DNA of 56,262 bases from Saccharicrinis sp050296935 (GTDB taxonomy: Bacteria > Bacteroidota > Bacteroidia > Bacteroidales > Marinilabiliaceae): NCBI GenBank assembly GCA_050296935.1, contig JBNKRV010000108.1:1-56262 (forward strand), given 5' to 3'. A program made the translations under genes and the position numbers. Within the stretch, counting starts at the first letter, position 1. Each line of letters begins with the position of its first letter. Positions 18,177 through 27,410 of the stretch are shown here, in pieces. Under the pieces are notes generated by a model that searched no databases, was not told where the DNA came from, and was given only the letters and a program-made list of their open reading frames with translations.

Positions 18177-19334
18177 ATGAAATACCTTATATACGTTTTT
18201 ATACTAACAACTTTCACAAGTGTAAATATTTTAGCACAAAACGATGAATCATTTAAAGATGTAGTTTTTAAATGTGGTTTTGAACCTAGCAGCATGGATA
18301 TTAATAAAGATGATTCAAAACTGATTATTGGTGGAGAAAATAAGACTGTTGTTGTTTATGATTTAATATCCCAAAAAACAATCTTTGAAAAAGAGGCTCA
18401 TTACCTACCTGTTGCAAAAGTTCAGTTTTCGAACATTCAGGATGGATTTTATACCGTTGGAGATAAAAGCTTTAAACTTTGGTTATCAGGAGCTGATGAA
18501 CCGGAAAAATTATTTACAGGAAGTCATACTTCAATAACCGATTTGGATATGACCCCGGATGAAGAAAATTTTGTAGGTGGGTCTTACGAAAAAAGATTCA
18601 GGTATTGGAATAGCACTTTACCCGATAGTCCTGAAGAAATAGATACCGATCAGAAAAAAAGCATTATTTCCGTTGCTATCAGTGATGATAATCAACTTAT
18701 TGCATCCGGCTCCTTAGATTCTACCATTGAAATCTGGAATACAGATTCATCTACCCGAAAAAATAAAATATTGGCTCATGCAGGTCCGGTTTGTTGTCTG
18801 GAGTTTATTGGGAATGATCGGTTTCTTCTATCAGCCTCCCATGATGGCTACACTAAGCTATGGGATGTTGCAACAGGTGAAATATTGAAAGTATATAGCG
18901 GTCATACACAGGCTGTAAATGCAATTAGTGTTAGTCCTGATGAAAATTTTTTATTAACCGCATCATACGATAATTCAATAAACTTATATGCCATTGCTAC
19001 AGGAGATCTTATACACAGATACTCTTATCATAAAGCACCGGTTTTTGATGTAGTTTGGAACCATGATGGAAGTGAATTTTTCTCATGTGATAAAGAAGGT
19101 GTTGTTGCAGAATGGACTGTAGATAAAAAGCTTTTTGTTGATTTTTATTATAACGATGAAATACAACATGAATATGAAACCAACAAACTGTTTTCACCCC
19201 GAAGAAAAGGAGAATCCAAAGATGACTATAAGGTTAGAGAGGAAAAAGCTGAATTAGAGAAACAACAACTTATTGAAACCTACTACGCAAAGTACTTAGA
19301 AACCTTAAATAACAAAGTCAGCCTAAAAGACTGA
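18177..19334 (+). CDS. Exported WD40-repeat protein
   Basis: The 385-residue protein has a signal peptide (MKYLIYVFILTTFTSVNILAQ). About seven WD40 blades cover residues 35-320, with typical pieces such as IASGSLDSTIEIWNT, LLSASHDGYTKLWDV, GHTQAVNAISVSPDENFLL and SADKEG-like strands ending in WTV. It should fold as one beta-propeller in the periplasm and serve as a protein-binding platform. A charged, helical tail (RRKGESKDDYKVREEKAELE) follows and may form a coiled coil. It is a single-gene unit; its partner is unknown. A small inverted repeat AAAGTCAG/CTGACTTT overlaps the stop codon and may help end transcription. Confidence 0.85.
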   Translation: MKYLIYVFILTTFTSVNILAQNDESFKDVVFKCGFEPSSMDINKDDSKLIIGGENKTVVVYDLISQKTIFEKEAHYLPVAKVQFSNIQDGFYTVGDKSFKLWLSGADEPEKLFTGSHTSITDLDMTPDEENFVGGSYEKRFRYWNSTLPDSPEEIDTDQKKSIISVAISDDNQLIASGSLDSTIEIWNTDSSTRKNKILAHAGPVCCLEFIGNDRFLLSASHDGYTKLWDVATGEILKVYSGHTQAVNAISVSPDENFLLTASYDNSINLYAIATGDLIHRYSYHKAPVFDVVWNHDGSEFFSCDKEGVVAEWTVDKKLFVDFYYNDEIQHEYETNKLFSPRRKGESKDDYKVREEKAELEKQQLIETYYAKYLETLNNKVSLKD

Positions 19335-19367
19335 CTTTAATAAGATAACATACAAAAATCCTAAACC

Positions 19368-19649
19368 CTATTCGTATCGGCAAAGATAACTTACAGGCTC
19401 TGCTACTTTTACTTTAAAAGAAGCATCTTTCTCCACCTTAAAGGTTTCTCCCTGCGCGTATAATTTCCATTCATTTGAATCTGGAAGACATACCTCCATT
19501 TCACCATAAGTAATGGTCATATATTCTATCGTTGTAGTACCAAATTCAAATTCTCCATTTTCAATAACTCCTGCAGTTGCATTTCCTTTGCTATTGTTAA
19601 CTGCTATTGATTTAACTTTTCCTTCAAAATATTCGTTTACCTGTAACAT
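19368..19649 (-). CDS. ppnP: Pyrimidine/purine nucleoside phosphorylase PpnP
   Basis: This small cupin-fold enzyme (93 residues from the ATG at 19649) splits several nucleosides with phosphate into base and pentose 1-phosphate. The frame is open 12 codons further up, but MLQVNEYFEGKVKSIA matches the usual start of the family, so the inner ATG is chosen. Other family marks are TIEYMTITYGEMEVCLPDS, EWKLYAQGETFKV and the C-terminal VAEPVSYLCRYE. The length equals E. coli PpnP (94). It is convergent with the WD40 gene, with no operon partner. The function is inferred from clear similarity over the full length. Confidence 0.93.
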   Translation of the reverse strand: MLQVNEYFEGKVKSIAVNNSKGNATAGVIENGEFEFGTTTIEYMTITYGEMEVCLPDSNEWKLYAQGETFKVEKDASFKVKVAEPVSYLCRYE

Positions 19650-19934
19650 TTTAATGATTTTATAATTTATATGATTTCCGGACAAATATAAATTTTAATT
19701 ATCTATACTTTACTACAATAGCTATCAGATATAACTAAAAAACTTTCCCCAAAAAACCAGAAACTACTCTAGCAATTTATCAGGCTCGTTTAGTAAATAT
19801 CTGTTCCATATGAAACGCATTGATTACAAAATAAAGATGGAACCATAAGGTTGGAGATAAAGAATTACAAAAATTAAGAAGAACCAATTGACTTAGTTCT
19901 TTAATAACCATCAAAATAGTATTCAATAAATTAA

Positions 19935-19966
19935 CTCCGGTTCTTTTATGAAGACCGGAGTTTTTA
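19935..19966 (+). terminator. Hairpin terminator before the GNAT gene
   Basis: The plus strand reads CTCCGGT, a 12-base loop, ACCGGAG and then TTTTT. No plus-strand gene ends just upstream: the WD40 gene stops 600 bases earlier. It may end a short transcript from 19690-19930, where I see no credible ORF. Confidence 0.7.
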
Positions 19967-20005
19967 TTTATTGAGATATTTTTTTGTCTTTATTACCTTT
20001 ACTTC

Positions 20006-20548
20006 ATGAAAAGTTTTAAAAAGACCCTTGTTAAAACCTGGTATCTCGAACACCGGGGAGAGATTCCTCCATTATCCAGTCAAATTTCTATTGAGAGGTG
20101 GCTTCATCCAGCTATTGAGGATTACCTTGATTTGTATAAAAGCGTAGGTAAAAATTGGGGTTGGAGCGGCAGATTACTCATATCCAGAAATGAACTTAAG
20201 CAATTATTATTATCTGAAGAAAATGAAATCTGGAAATGCTACCACAATAATCACTTAATAGGCTTTTTTGAACTCGATAAGTCTAAAGGTTCTAAGGTTG
20301 AAATCGTTTATCTAGGATTACTTCCCCAATACATAGGCAAAGGATTGGGTAAAGATTTACTATATACCTGCATCCATACTGCCTACACAAATTTAACAAC
20401 AACTGTTTGGCTTCACACCTGTGAATTTGATCATAAAAATGCACTAAATACCTACATCAAAGCTGGTTTTTCAATTAAAAAGGAAAGTTTTGACACATCC
20501 TATTATCCGGATTCGTTCTTAAGACGAAAGAGATCTATCTGCGACTAA
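20006..20548 (+). CDS. GNAT-family N-acetyltransferase
   Basis: This 180-residue cytoplasmic protein has the GNAT fold. The acetyl-CoA pyrophosphate loop is seen as QYIGKGLGKDLL (Q-x-x-G-x-G). The strand before it, VEIVYLGLLP, and the later segments VWLHTCEFDHKNALNTYIKAGF and SIKKESF are typical of small-molecule or protein N-acetyltransferases. The substrate cannot be told. It is a single gene after a terminator, with no operon partner. The start is supported by the usual length and by the terminator 40 bases upstream. Confidence 0.88.
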   Translation: MKSFKKTLVKTWYLEHRGEIPPLSSQISIERWLHPAIEDYLDLYKSVGKNWGWSGRLLISRNELKQLLLSEENEIWKCYHNNHLIGFFELDKSKGSKVEIVYLGLLPQYIGKGLGKDLLYTCIHTAYTNLTTTVWLHTCEFDHKNALNTYIKAGFSIKKESFDTSYYPDSFLRRKRSICD

Positions 20549-20802
20549 TTATTTAGTTATCACAATGAATCACCCTCAACAATAATAAAGTTTCCGCCTC
20601 AACATTTACAAATGCATACAGAAAGGGAGTATCAACTAATGATTGAGAGTTATCAAGAGCAGCCTTCAGTTCAAGCAGATATAATCGATGCAACTTCCAC
20701 ATCAAGTGCAGAATTCCGGGGGATATTCATTTATTACATCAGGGTTTTCAACCCTTTTTAGAGCATTATCTTTCTACCTTTTTGCCCTCTCGGTTAACAG
20801 TC
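20549..20802. other. Intergenic, one 49-codon open frame
   Basis: On the plus strand, 20612-20761 reads MHTEREYQLMIESYQEQPSV and stays open for 49 codons to a stop. It is not a family I know and has no clear promoter; it may be a gene remnant. Nothing else is seen before the R1 copy. Confidence 0.25.
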
Positions 20803-21023
20803 CGCATATAAACAACTGGTTTCAAGGAACATTTACGAAACCATAGCGTGCTATGGGAAGCAAATATGAAAATGAAAACAGTCGTTTATAAGAGGTTTTT
20901 TTTCATTAAATGACCGATCTACTTCTCTACATTTTATCACTATAGCTCGCTATGCTTTAAAAATATTTATTGAATATCAATCATTTAATAAAATCTGAGC
21001 TCTTTAATTTTAATCGAACTCAG
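20803..21023. repeat. R1 palindromic repeat, diverged copy
   Basis: The right end ATCGAACTCAG (21013-21023) and the neighbouring TTTAATTTTA match the full R1 copy. Two cores remain: CATAGC-GT-GCTATG at 20842-20855 and TATAGC-TC-GCTATG at 20941-20954. The left end has lost its CTGAGTTCGAT arm. The orientation is the same as the copy at 24391, inverted relative to 8831-9089. The rest of the gap to 21143 shows nothing further. Confidence 0.75.
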
Positions 21024-21143
21024 GTTAATAATCATTGGAAATCCGAAAATCTAACACCGGGTAGCATCCATTTCTTTTTAAGATAAACTGATACCACCCT
21101 TACTCCTCTTGCAATATATTCCAGTTCACCACCCTTTGCCATT

Positions 21144-23156
21144 TTAATTCCGCATACGATTCATCATAGCAGATATCCCTCCTCCATTCATCACATTTGT
21201 ATATCCTCGTTGCATTAATACTTGTTTGGCATAGGCTGACCTTGCTCCGGATGCACAATACACTACTATTTCACGATTTGGATTAGATCCTAAATCTGCA
21301 TTATTTTGCATTATATCGTCTAAAGGAATGTTAATAGCATTCGGAAAAGCTCCACTCATAAACTCCCCCTGAGTTCGTACATCAACAATCAATGGACGAT
21401 TATCATCTGGCTTTTCTTCCTTTTTAGGGGTCTTATCTTTTTCTACTTCTTTTTCTTCGCCAATACTCTTTTCTTCAATAGGTAAAAGTTGAAGATTCAT
21501 ATTTTCAAATCCTATGGTAATGGCATAGCGTTGCATGGATATATGTCCTCCTAAAATATTTATCACATTACTAAATCCAGCCCCCTTTAAAGTCCTTAAA
21601 GCCTGATGTCCTTTTTTACCATTTTCATCATAAACCAAAATCATACGACCTTCAGGCAAGGCCTTTATATGATCCGGCAATACTTCCAATGGAATATGAA
21701 CAGCGCCTTCTACATGACTCTTATCGTATGCAAATACATCACGCACATCCATAAAAATAACATCATTATCTTTTATCAAAGCATCCAACTCTGAACTAGT
21801 AACAGAAGGACTATAGCCAGACATCCGGTTTTCGGCCACATAAGCAGCCATATTCATCACATCGTTAGCCGTTCCGATTGGAGGGGAATAAGCAAAGTCG
21901 ATATCAGCGATTTCGCTTACAGTTAACTTAGAGGCTGTGGCAGTGGCAATCACATCCAACCTTTTATCAGCACCTTTATAGCCAGCGGTTTGTCCTCCCA
22001 ACACAACCCCTGTTTTTTTATCATACACTACCAGGGCGGTTACAGTTTCGGCTCCCGGATAATAAGAAGTATGATGTTCTTTATGCACCACAATAGCCTC
22101 TGCATCTATACCTAAAGAAACAGCCTGTTTAAGGGATAAACCAGTTGTTCCGGCAACAGCCTCAAATACTCTTACCACAGAAGTTCCGATAGCTCCCCGG
22201 TAATGATGATTACCTCCCAAGGCATTTTCTGCTGCAATGCGCCCTTGACGGTTTGCCGGACCAGCCAATGGGATACGTACTTTTTTGCCATTTACCCGGT
22301 GTTCGATTTCTACCATGTCACCTGCGGCATAAATATCCTGATCTGAAGTTTGTAATTGGCTGTTCACTAACAAGCCCCCGGCCTCTCCTACCTTTAATCC
22401 AGCATCAATGGCCAATTGTAAGGTGGGTCGAACTCCAATGGACATTATTACCATATCGGCTTCCAATTCTTTACCGTTATCTAATATTACAGCATTTGAT
22501 TTAATTTCTGTTACACCGGCATTTGTATGTACACCTACTCCATATGCATGTAATTCCTGCTCAATAAAACCGGCTATTTCACCTTCCATAATAGACATTA
22601 CATGAGGCATTTTTTCAACCACATGTACATTTAAACCTCTCTTCGCCAAAGCTTCAACCATTTCCAGTCCAATAAAACCGCCTCCAACAACTACTGCATT
22701 TTTCGGATTTTCATCTTCCAGGTGTGCCGAAATCTTATCCATATCTTCCAGTGTCCATAAGGTAAACACATGATCTTTGTCTGCCCCCGGTAATTCCGGC
22801 TTTAACGGACGTCCGCCTTGTGCCAGAATAAGCTTGGTATATTCATAGTTTTTTGTTTCACCTGAGCGACTATCAACCGACTTTATCAGGTGTTTTTGGG
22901 TATCTATTTCTGAAACAAGAGTGTGAGTATGCACCTCAACATCATATTGCTCATGAAAGCTTTCCGGACTTTGAAGAATTAATTTTGAACGACTTTTAAT
23001 ATCACCCGCTATATAATACGGCAATCCGCAATTGGCAAATGAAATGTCGGGACCAGCCTCAAGCATTACTATTTTAGCATCTGGTGATAATCTTCTTGCT
23101 TTTGCTGCTGCTGTAGCTCCAGCGGCAACCCCTCCAATAATTACAATTTTTTCCAT
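21144..23156 (-). CDS. CoA-disulfide reductase with two rhodanese domains
   Basis: This 670-residue flavoprotein has an FAD/NADH disulfide-reductase core (about 1-450) with GGVAAGATAAAKARR at the N-terminus. The redox Cys43 lies in SFANCGLPYY, as in CoA-disulfide reductases. The NADH-binding VVGGGFIGLEMVEAL and the FAD segment IYAAGDMVE follow. A first rhodanese domain (about 455-545) has lost its catalytic cysteine: the active loop reads VYDENGKKGHQ. After a charged Lys/Glu linker a second rhodanese domain (about 590-670) has the intact loop VYCASGARS. It likely moves persulfide sulfur using NADH and CoA or a similar thiol. It is divergent from a Crp/Fnr gene that probably controls it. Confidence 0.92.
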   Translation of the reverse strand: MEKIVIIGGVAAGATAAAKARRLSPDAKIVMLEAGPDISFANCGLPYYIAGDIKSRSKLILQSPESFHEQYDVEVHTHTLVSEIDTQKHLIKSVDSRSGETKNYEYTKLILAQGGRPLKPELPGADKDHVFTLWTLEDMDKISAHLEDENPKNAVVVGGGFIGLEMVEALAKRGLNVHVVEKMPHVMSIMEGEIAGFIEQELHAYGVGVHTNAGVTEIKSNAVILDNGKELEADMVIMSIGVRPTLQLAIDAGLKVGEAGGLLVNSQLQTSDQDIYAAGDMVEIEHRVNGKKVRIPLAGPANRQGRIAAENALGGNHHYRGAIGTSVVRVFEAVAGTTGLSLKQAVSLGIDAEAIVVHKEHHTSYYPGAETVTALVVYDKKTGVVLGGQTAGYKGADKRLDVIATATASKLTVSEIADIDFAYSPPIGTANDVMNMAAYVAENRMSGYSPSVTSSELDALIKDNDVIFMDVRDVFAYDKSHVEGAVHIPLEVLPDHIKALPEGRMILVYDENGKKGHQALRTLKGAGFSNVINILGGHISMQRYAITIGFENMNLQLLPIEEKSIGEEKEVEKDKTPKKEEKPDDNRPLIVDVRTQGEFMSGAFPNAINIPLDDIMQNNADLGSNPNREIVVYCASGARSAYAKQVLMQRGYTNVMNGGGISAMMNRMRN

Positions 23157-23215
23157 GCTTTATATTTTTTCGTTTTTTTATTTTCGTTTTTCGATACACA
23201 TTTTGTTTGTATCTT

Positions 23216-23229
23216 TTTGTCTTGACAAA
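23216..23229. promoter_or_regulatory. Candidate Crp/Fnr-type box
   Basis: TTTGT-CTTG-ACAAA is a 5-4-5 inverted repeat, the same geometry as the FNR box TTGAT-N4-ATCAA, placed between the divergent reductase and Crp/Fnr genes (60 bases from the reductase ATG, 149 from the regulator ATG). It is the best candidate for autoregulation and for control of the reductase. Confidence 0.5.
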
Positions 23230-23377
23230 TCTATTTCATCCCTGGCAATAAATCAGCATAAATACACTTAAACGAATCCGGTTTTTAAATTGATCTTCCT
23301 CAACTTTTTAATTGAGCATAACCTATTTCTTAAAATTGATTCTATTTTTGCACGTAACATCTTTAATCTATGCAACA

Positions 23378-24073
23378 ATGAAGACCATTAAAGAAAATGA
23401 TATTGATTTTATCTGCGATTTAAATGCCCCCTGTTTTCAGGCGCTTAATTCTGAAGAAAAGCAATTGGTAAAATTAAGTAAGACTCAGGTGCTATTTCGT
23501 AAAGGTGATAACCTGACCAAACAGGGTACATTTGCATCCTATGTATTATTTGTTGTAAAAGGATTGGCGCTGCAGTATATAGAAAGCGATTTGACCAAAA
23601 GTTACAATTTGCGAATTATACAACCGGGCGAATTTATTGGCTTATCCTCGGTATTTTCTGATAACACTTTTAACTACTCTTCGGCAGCCTTAACCGATTG
23701 TCATGTTTTTTTGGTGGAGAAAACTGCTATTGCCCAAATCATTAGTTCAAACGGTATTTTTGGATTAAGTCTGATTAAAAGATATTCTGAACAAAACAAC
23801 AATTTATATGATACACTCAGAAAAGTGCTTTACAAACAAATGAACGGTCGCATGGCAGAAGCTCTCCTATATATTAACAACCTGAAACCTCAATACCCGG
23901 ATTTATTTCAGATTCTTACTCGCAAAGATTTGGCTGACTTTGCAGGCATCTCCACAGAAAGTGCTGTTAAACTGTTAAAAGCGCTGGAAAAGGATGGAGT
24001 TCTTGAATTGAAGGGCAAGGATATTCAAGTAACAGATGAATTAAAACTTCAGGAAATAAGCAGAATTGGCTAA
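23378..24073 (+). CDS. Crp/Fnr-family transcriptional regulator
   Basis: The protein has 231 residues from the ATG at 23378. The frame is open to a TTG at 23312, but that extension looks like a chance hydrophobic stretch and the ATG gives the family's normal length. It has a cyclic-nucleotide-type sensor barrel (about 20-130: FRKGDNLTKQGTFASYVLFVV, then LRIIQPGEFIGLSSVF) and a C-terminal winged helix (about 160-225: LTRKDLADFAGISTESAVKLLKALEKD is the HTH). Two Cys near the N-terminus (DFICDLNAPCFQ) might bind metal or sense thiols, but an Fnr-type four-Cys set is not present. It is divergent from the CoA-disulfide reductase with rhodanese domains, so redox or sulfur control is likely. Confidence 0.9.
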   Translation: MKTIKENDIDFICDLNAPCFQALNSEEKQLVKLSKTQVLFRKGDNLTKQGTFASYVLFVVKGLALQYIESDLTKSYNLRIIQPGEFIGLSSVFSDNTFNYSSAALTDCHVFLVEKTAIAQIISSNGIFGLSLIKRYSEQNNNLYDTLRKVLYKQMNGRMAEALLYINNLKPQYPDLFQILTRKDLADFAGISTESAVKLLKALEKDGVLELKGKDIQVTDELKLQEISRIG

Positions 24074-24161
24074 GAGACAGAGCTAATAAACGCCTTCTTA
24101 TATGACCTTCAAAGTCATGAATCCGAAGCTTTTCATTCAAACACCTTACTTTAAACAGCCT

Positions 24162-24257
24162 CTACAAAGACAGTGTAAAATAGAATACAGTACCTTTTCC
24201 GACCTCTGATTCAATCCATATAGAACCTCCCATAAGCTCAACTAGTTGTCTGGTTTG
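24162..24257 (-). pseudogene. Histidine kinase C-terminal remnant
   Basis: The minus-strand frame QTRQLVELMGGSIWIESEVG, followed by KGTVFYFTLSL and a stop, is the end of a hybrid-type histidine kinase ATPase domain (normally GLGLAIS then RQLVELMGG). A stop lies just upstream in frame, so only about 31 codons survive. Nearby at 24640-24712 a minus-strand frame reads NDNGIGTDWKGN, resembling a kinase G1 box, but it may be unrelated. The R1 copy lies between the two. Confidence 0.6.
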
Positions 24258-24390
24258 TCAAATCCGACTTTTCTGGTTTCTCCGCGACAAGTACCTTTAC
24301 TATTTGTTTTCCTTTAGCCAGAATCTCTGTTTCACCATTATTTTCTAATATTTAGTTTCCTGTCTCAGGAACATTATCAAATATAATAAC

Positions 24391-24582
24391 CTGGGTTCGA
24401 TATAAAATTAATGGCTCAAATCGCTTATAAATATTGAGTTTCAAGGAATGTTTGCGAAAGCATAGCGGGCTATGGTAAGCAAATATGACGCAGAAAATTG
24501 GTATTTATAAGTGACATTCATAGCTTTTCAGTAAATCAATCATTTACTGAAATTTGAGCTCGCTAATTTTAATCGAACTCAG
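24391..24582. repeat. R1 palindromic repeat, short copy
   Basis: This 192-bp element is bounded by CTGGGTTCGAT and ATCGAACTCAG. It is the reverse complement of 8831-9089 but lacks the internal module of about 67 bp, so CAGTAAAT and ATTTACTG are joined directly around a short loop. One core remains, CATAGC-GG-GCTATG at 24461-24474. Confidence 0.85.
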
Positions 24583-24941
24583 GTTTTTACTGTATAATAG
24601 CTTCCTTCCTCTTCAGAGTGAGATCCTGATATTCCATCAGGAGTCAAATTCCCCTTTGAATCAAATTTTCGTTCCCTTTCCAATCTGTTCCTATACCATT
24701 ATCATTATGAGGATGGTATAAATAATCCATCAGGTAATAATTTTCAGAATGCAGTAAGCTTTTAATGCAATCAGGATTTTGTTATCTTTGAATTCATTAA
24801 GCAGGAAAATAACAAAACTTAACATCTCAAATTTGTATAATCGAAATATTTTGTTATAATTAAGATTGCAAATCCTTTTTAAAGAACCGACTACCTTTTT
24901 AAAATATATATTGTTTTAATTCACCTATAAAAAATACAACT
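24583..24941. other. Intergenic before the GH127 gene
   Basis: No gene is seen. A minus-strand stretch at 24640-24712 may be a weak histidine kinase relic. The last 100 bases are strongly AT-rich and should contain the GH127 promoter. I looked for a TAGTA-N5-TACTA palindrome here and found none. Confidence 0.4.
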
Positions 24942-27305
24942 GTGAAAATTTTCTACTTATTATTCATTAGTCTATTTATTATTTGTAAAATAAGTTCCGG
25001 ACAACAAATTCAAAGTTTTCCTCTTAGCAGTATTAAACTACTGGATAGTGATTTCAAAAATGCCCAACAAGTAGATATGAAATACATATTGGACCTGGAT
25101 GTGGACAGATTACTTGCTCCTTACCTTAAAGAAGCCGGTTTAAAGCCTAAAGCAGAACAATATGGAAACTGGGAAAACACAGGATTAGACGGACACATTG
25201 GCGGGCATTATCTTTCTGCACTATCATTAATGTATGCCTCAACCGGCAATCAAGAGCTGTTAGATCGATTAAATTACATGATTAATCAGTTGTATGAATG
25301 TCAGAAAAAAAACGGGAACGGTTATGTAGGAGGAATTCCCGGGGGTAAAAAAATGTGGGATGAAATTGCATCCGGTAAAATTGATGCCGGAGGATTTTCA
25401 TTAAACGGGAAATGGGTACCGTTGTATAATATTCATAAAGTATATGCCGGATTAAGAGATGCCTGGATCTATACTAATAATGAAAAAGCAAAAGGAATGC
25501 TTATTGCTCTAAGTGATTGGTGTCTGGAATTGGTTAAAGATTTATCTGATGCTCAAATACAACAAATGCTGATTTCAGAACATGGTGGTATGAATGAAAT
25601 TTTTGCAGATGTGGCTTCAATTACCAGTGAGGAAAAATACTTAGAGCTGGCACGAAAATTTTCACACCACAAGATTCTTGATCCTCTTTTAAAACAACAA
25701 GATCAATTAAACGGACAACATGCCAATACTCAGATTCCTAAAGTAATCGGATACAAAAGAATAGCTGAAGTTGCATCAGATTCAGCGTGGGAAGCAGCAT
25801 CAACCTTTTTCTGGAATACCGTTGTTGAAAACAGAACCATATCAATTGGAGGAAACAGCGTACGAGAACACTTTCATCCTGATGATGATTTTTCCTCTAT
25901 GGTTGAGTCTCGTCAAGGTCCTGAAACATGTAATACTTATAACATGTTAAAATTAACCCGTCAGCTTTTCTCTACTCAACATGATGCAAAATACGTTGAC
26001 TTTTATGAACGAGGTTTGTACAATCATATTTTATCGTCTCAACATCCTGAAAAAGGTGGTTTTGTGTATTTTACTCCTATGAGACCCAATCATTACAGAG
26101 TATATTCTCAGGTTAATAAAGGATTCTGGTGTTGCGTTGGTTCCGGATTAGAAAATCATGGTAAGTACGGAGAATTGATATACAGCTACCTGAACAATGA
26201 CTTATATGTTAATTTATTTATCGCTTCTGAATTAACATGGAAAGAAAAAGGACTTCAGGTCATTCAGAATACCAATTTCCCTTATAGTGATATTTCAAAT
26301 CTTACAATTAAAACAAAAAAGCCTCAAAAATTAGCTTTAAAAATAAGGTATCCGGGTTGGGTAAATGAAAAACCAATGCAGATTTGGATAAACGGCAAAA
26401 CTGTTAAAATTGAAAATCAACCCTCTTCATACATTACTATCAATAGAAAATGGAGAGATGGAGATAAAATAAAGATTCAATTGCCAATGCACATATATAG
26501 TGAGAAACTACCAGATGATTCACCCTGGGTTTCTTTTGAATATGGACCAATTGTATTAGGTGCTGTTACAGATTCCACCGGTTTAAAAGGATTGTTTGCG
26601 GATGATAGCAGAATGGGACATGTTGCCAGTGGTCCTTTATATCCAACTAATGAAGCTCCTTTAGTTATGCTTAATAATGATTCTTTTGAAGATGATGTTA
26701 AGCTTACTGATAAGAAATCATTAACGTTTGAAGCTCCTTCTTTATTTTATCCTGAAAAATTCAAACATCTAAAACTAGTTCCATTTTACACCATTCATGG
26801 AAAAAGATATTCTGTGTATTTTCGAGAGACTACTCCATCGGAATATGAAGAATCAAAAAGAAAATTAGAATTGATGGAAAAAAAGAAACTGGAATTAGAG
26901 AAACAAACATTAGACTATATTGCCCCCGGAGAACAGCAACCTGAATCGGATCATTTTATAAAAACAGAAAATTCAAATGCAGGTGTTCATAAAAACCGTC
27001 ACTGGAGAGATGCTTCAGGTTGGTTTAGCTATGAACTTCGAAATCCGGAAGGAGTACCTTGCAGCCTTCGTATTACCTATTACGGAATGGATACCAATAG
27101 AAATTTTGATATTTTAATCAATAACGAAATAATAGCAACGGTCAACCTGAAAGGTGAAAGAGGTGATCAGTTTTTTGATGTAGATTACAAAATCACTCAA
27201 AACCTGATTGATAATAGTAAAAAACCGATCATATTAAAATTCAGGGCCCATACTAATTCCACTGCCGGTGGTATATATGGAATAAGATTACTAAAAGAAA
27301 AGTAG
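24942..27305 (+). CDS. GH127 family beta-L-arabinofuranosidase-type enzyme
   Basis: The 787-residue protein starts at GTG, giving a signal peptide (MKIFYLLFISLFIICKISSG), so it works outside the inner membrane. The GH127 (alpha/alpha)6 barrel covers about residues 25-540, with the family segments ENTGLDGHIGGHYLSALSLM and LYNIHKVYAGLRDAW. The catalytic acid region is SRQGPETCNTYNMLKLTR, and the Cys-containing zinc/nucleophile motif is FWCCVGSGLENHGKYGE. Beta domains follow, and a C-terminal module of about 120 residues (DASGWFSYELRNPEGVPC) may help bind sugars. The expected reaction is release of beta-linked L-arabinofuranose, though some members act on other sugars. It would feed the arabinose pathway of this window. 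It is a single gene followed by a terminator. Confidence 0.9.
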   Translation: MKIFYLLFISLFIICKISSGQQIQSFPLSSIKLLDSDFKNAQQVDMKYILDLDVDRLLAPYLKEAGLKPKAEQYGNWENTGLDGHIGGHYLSALSLMYASTGNQELLDRLNYMINQLYECQKKNGNGYVGGIPGGKKMWDEIASGKIDAGGFSLNGKWVPLYNIHKVYAGLRDAWIYTNNEKAKGMLIALSDWCLELVKDLSDAQIQQMLISEHGGMNEIFADVASITSEEKYLELARKFSHHKILDPLLKQQDQLNGQHANTQIPKVIGYKRIAEVASDSAWEAASTFFWNTVVENRTISIGGNSVREHFHPDDDFSSMVESRQGPETCNTYNMLKLTRQLFSTQHDAKYVDFYERGLYNHILSSQHPEKGGFVYFTPMRPNHYRVYSQVNKGFWCCVGSGLENHGKYGELIYSYLNNDLYVNLFIASELTWKEKGLQVIQNTNFPYSDISNLTIKTKKPQKLALKIRYPGWVNEKPMQIWINGKTVKIENQPSSYITINRKWRDGDKIKIQLPMHIYSEKLPDDSPWVSFEYGPIVLGAVTDSTGLKGLFADDSRMGHVASGPLYPTNEAPLVMLNNDSFEDDVKLTDKKSLTFEAPSLFYPEKFKHLKLVPFYTIHGKRYSVYFRETTPSEYEESKRKLELMEKKKLELEKQTLDYIAPGEQQPESDHFIKTENSNAGVHKNRHWRDASGWFSYELRNPEGVPCSLRITYYGMDTNRNFDILINNEIIATVNLKGERGDQFFDVDYKITQNLIDNSKKPIILKFRAHTNSTAGGIYGIRLLKEK

Positions 27306-27316
27306 AAATAACTATT

Positions 27317-27356
27317 AATCCGAAGGTGATGTTCTTAATCATTCCTTCGGATTTTT
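27317..27356 (+). terminator. Terminator after the GH127 gene
   Basis: AATCCGAAGG and CCTTCGGATT form a 10-bp stem with a 17-base loop, followed by a T-rich tail, 12 bases after the stop codon. Confidence 0.85.
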
Positions 27357-27410
27357 AATTTTTTATAAATCACAATAAGCCTTTCTCTCCTAAAAACAGG
27401 TCATTTTATA

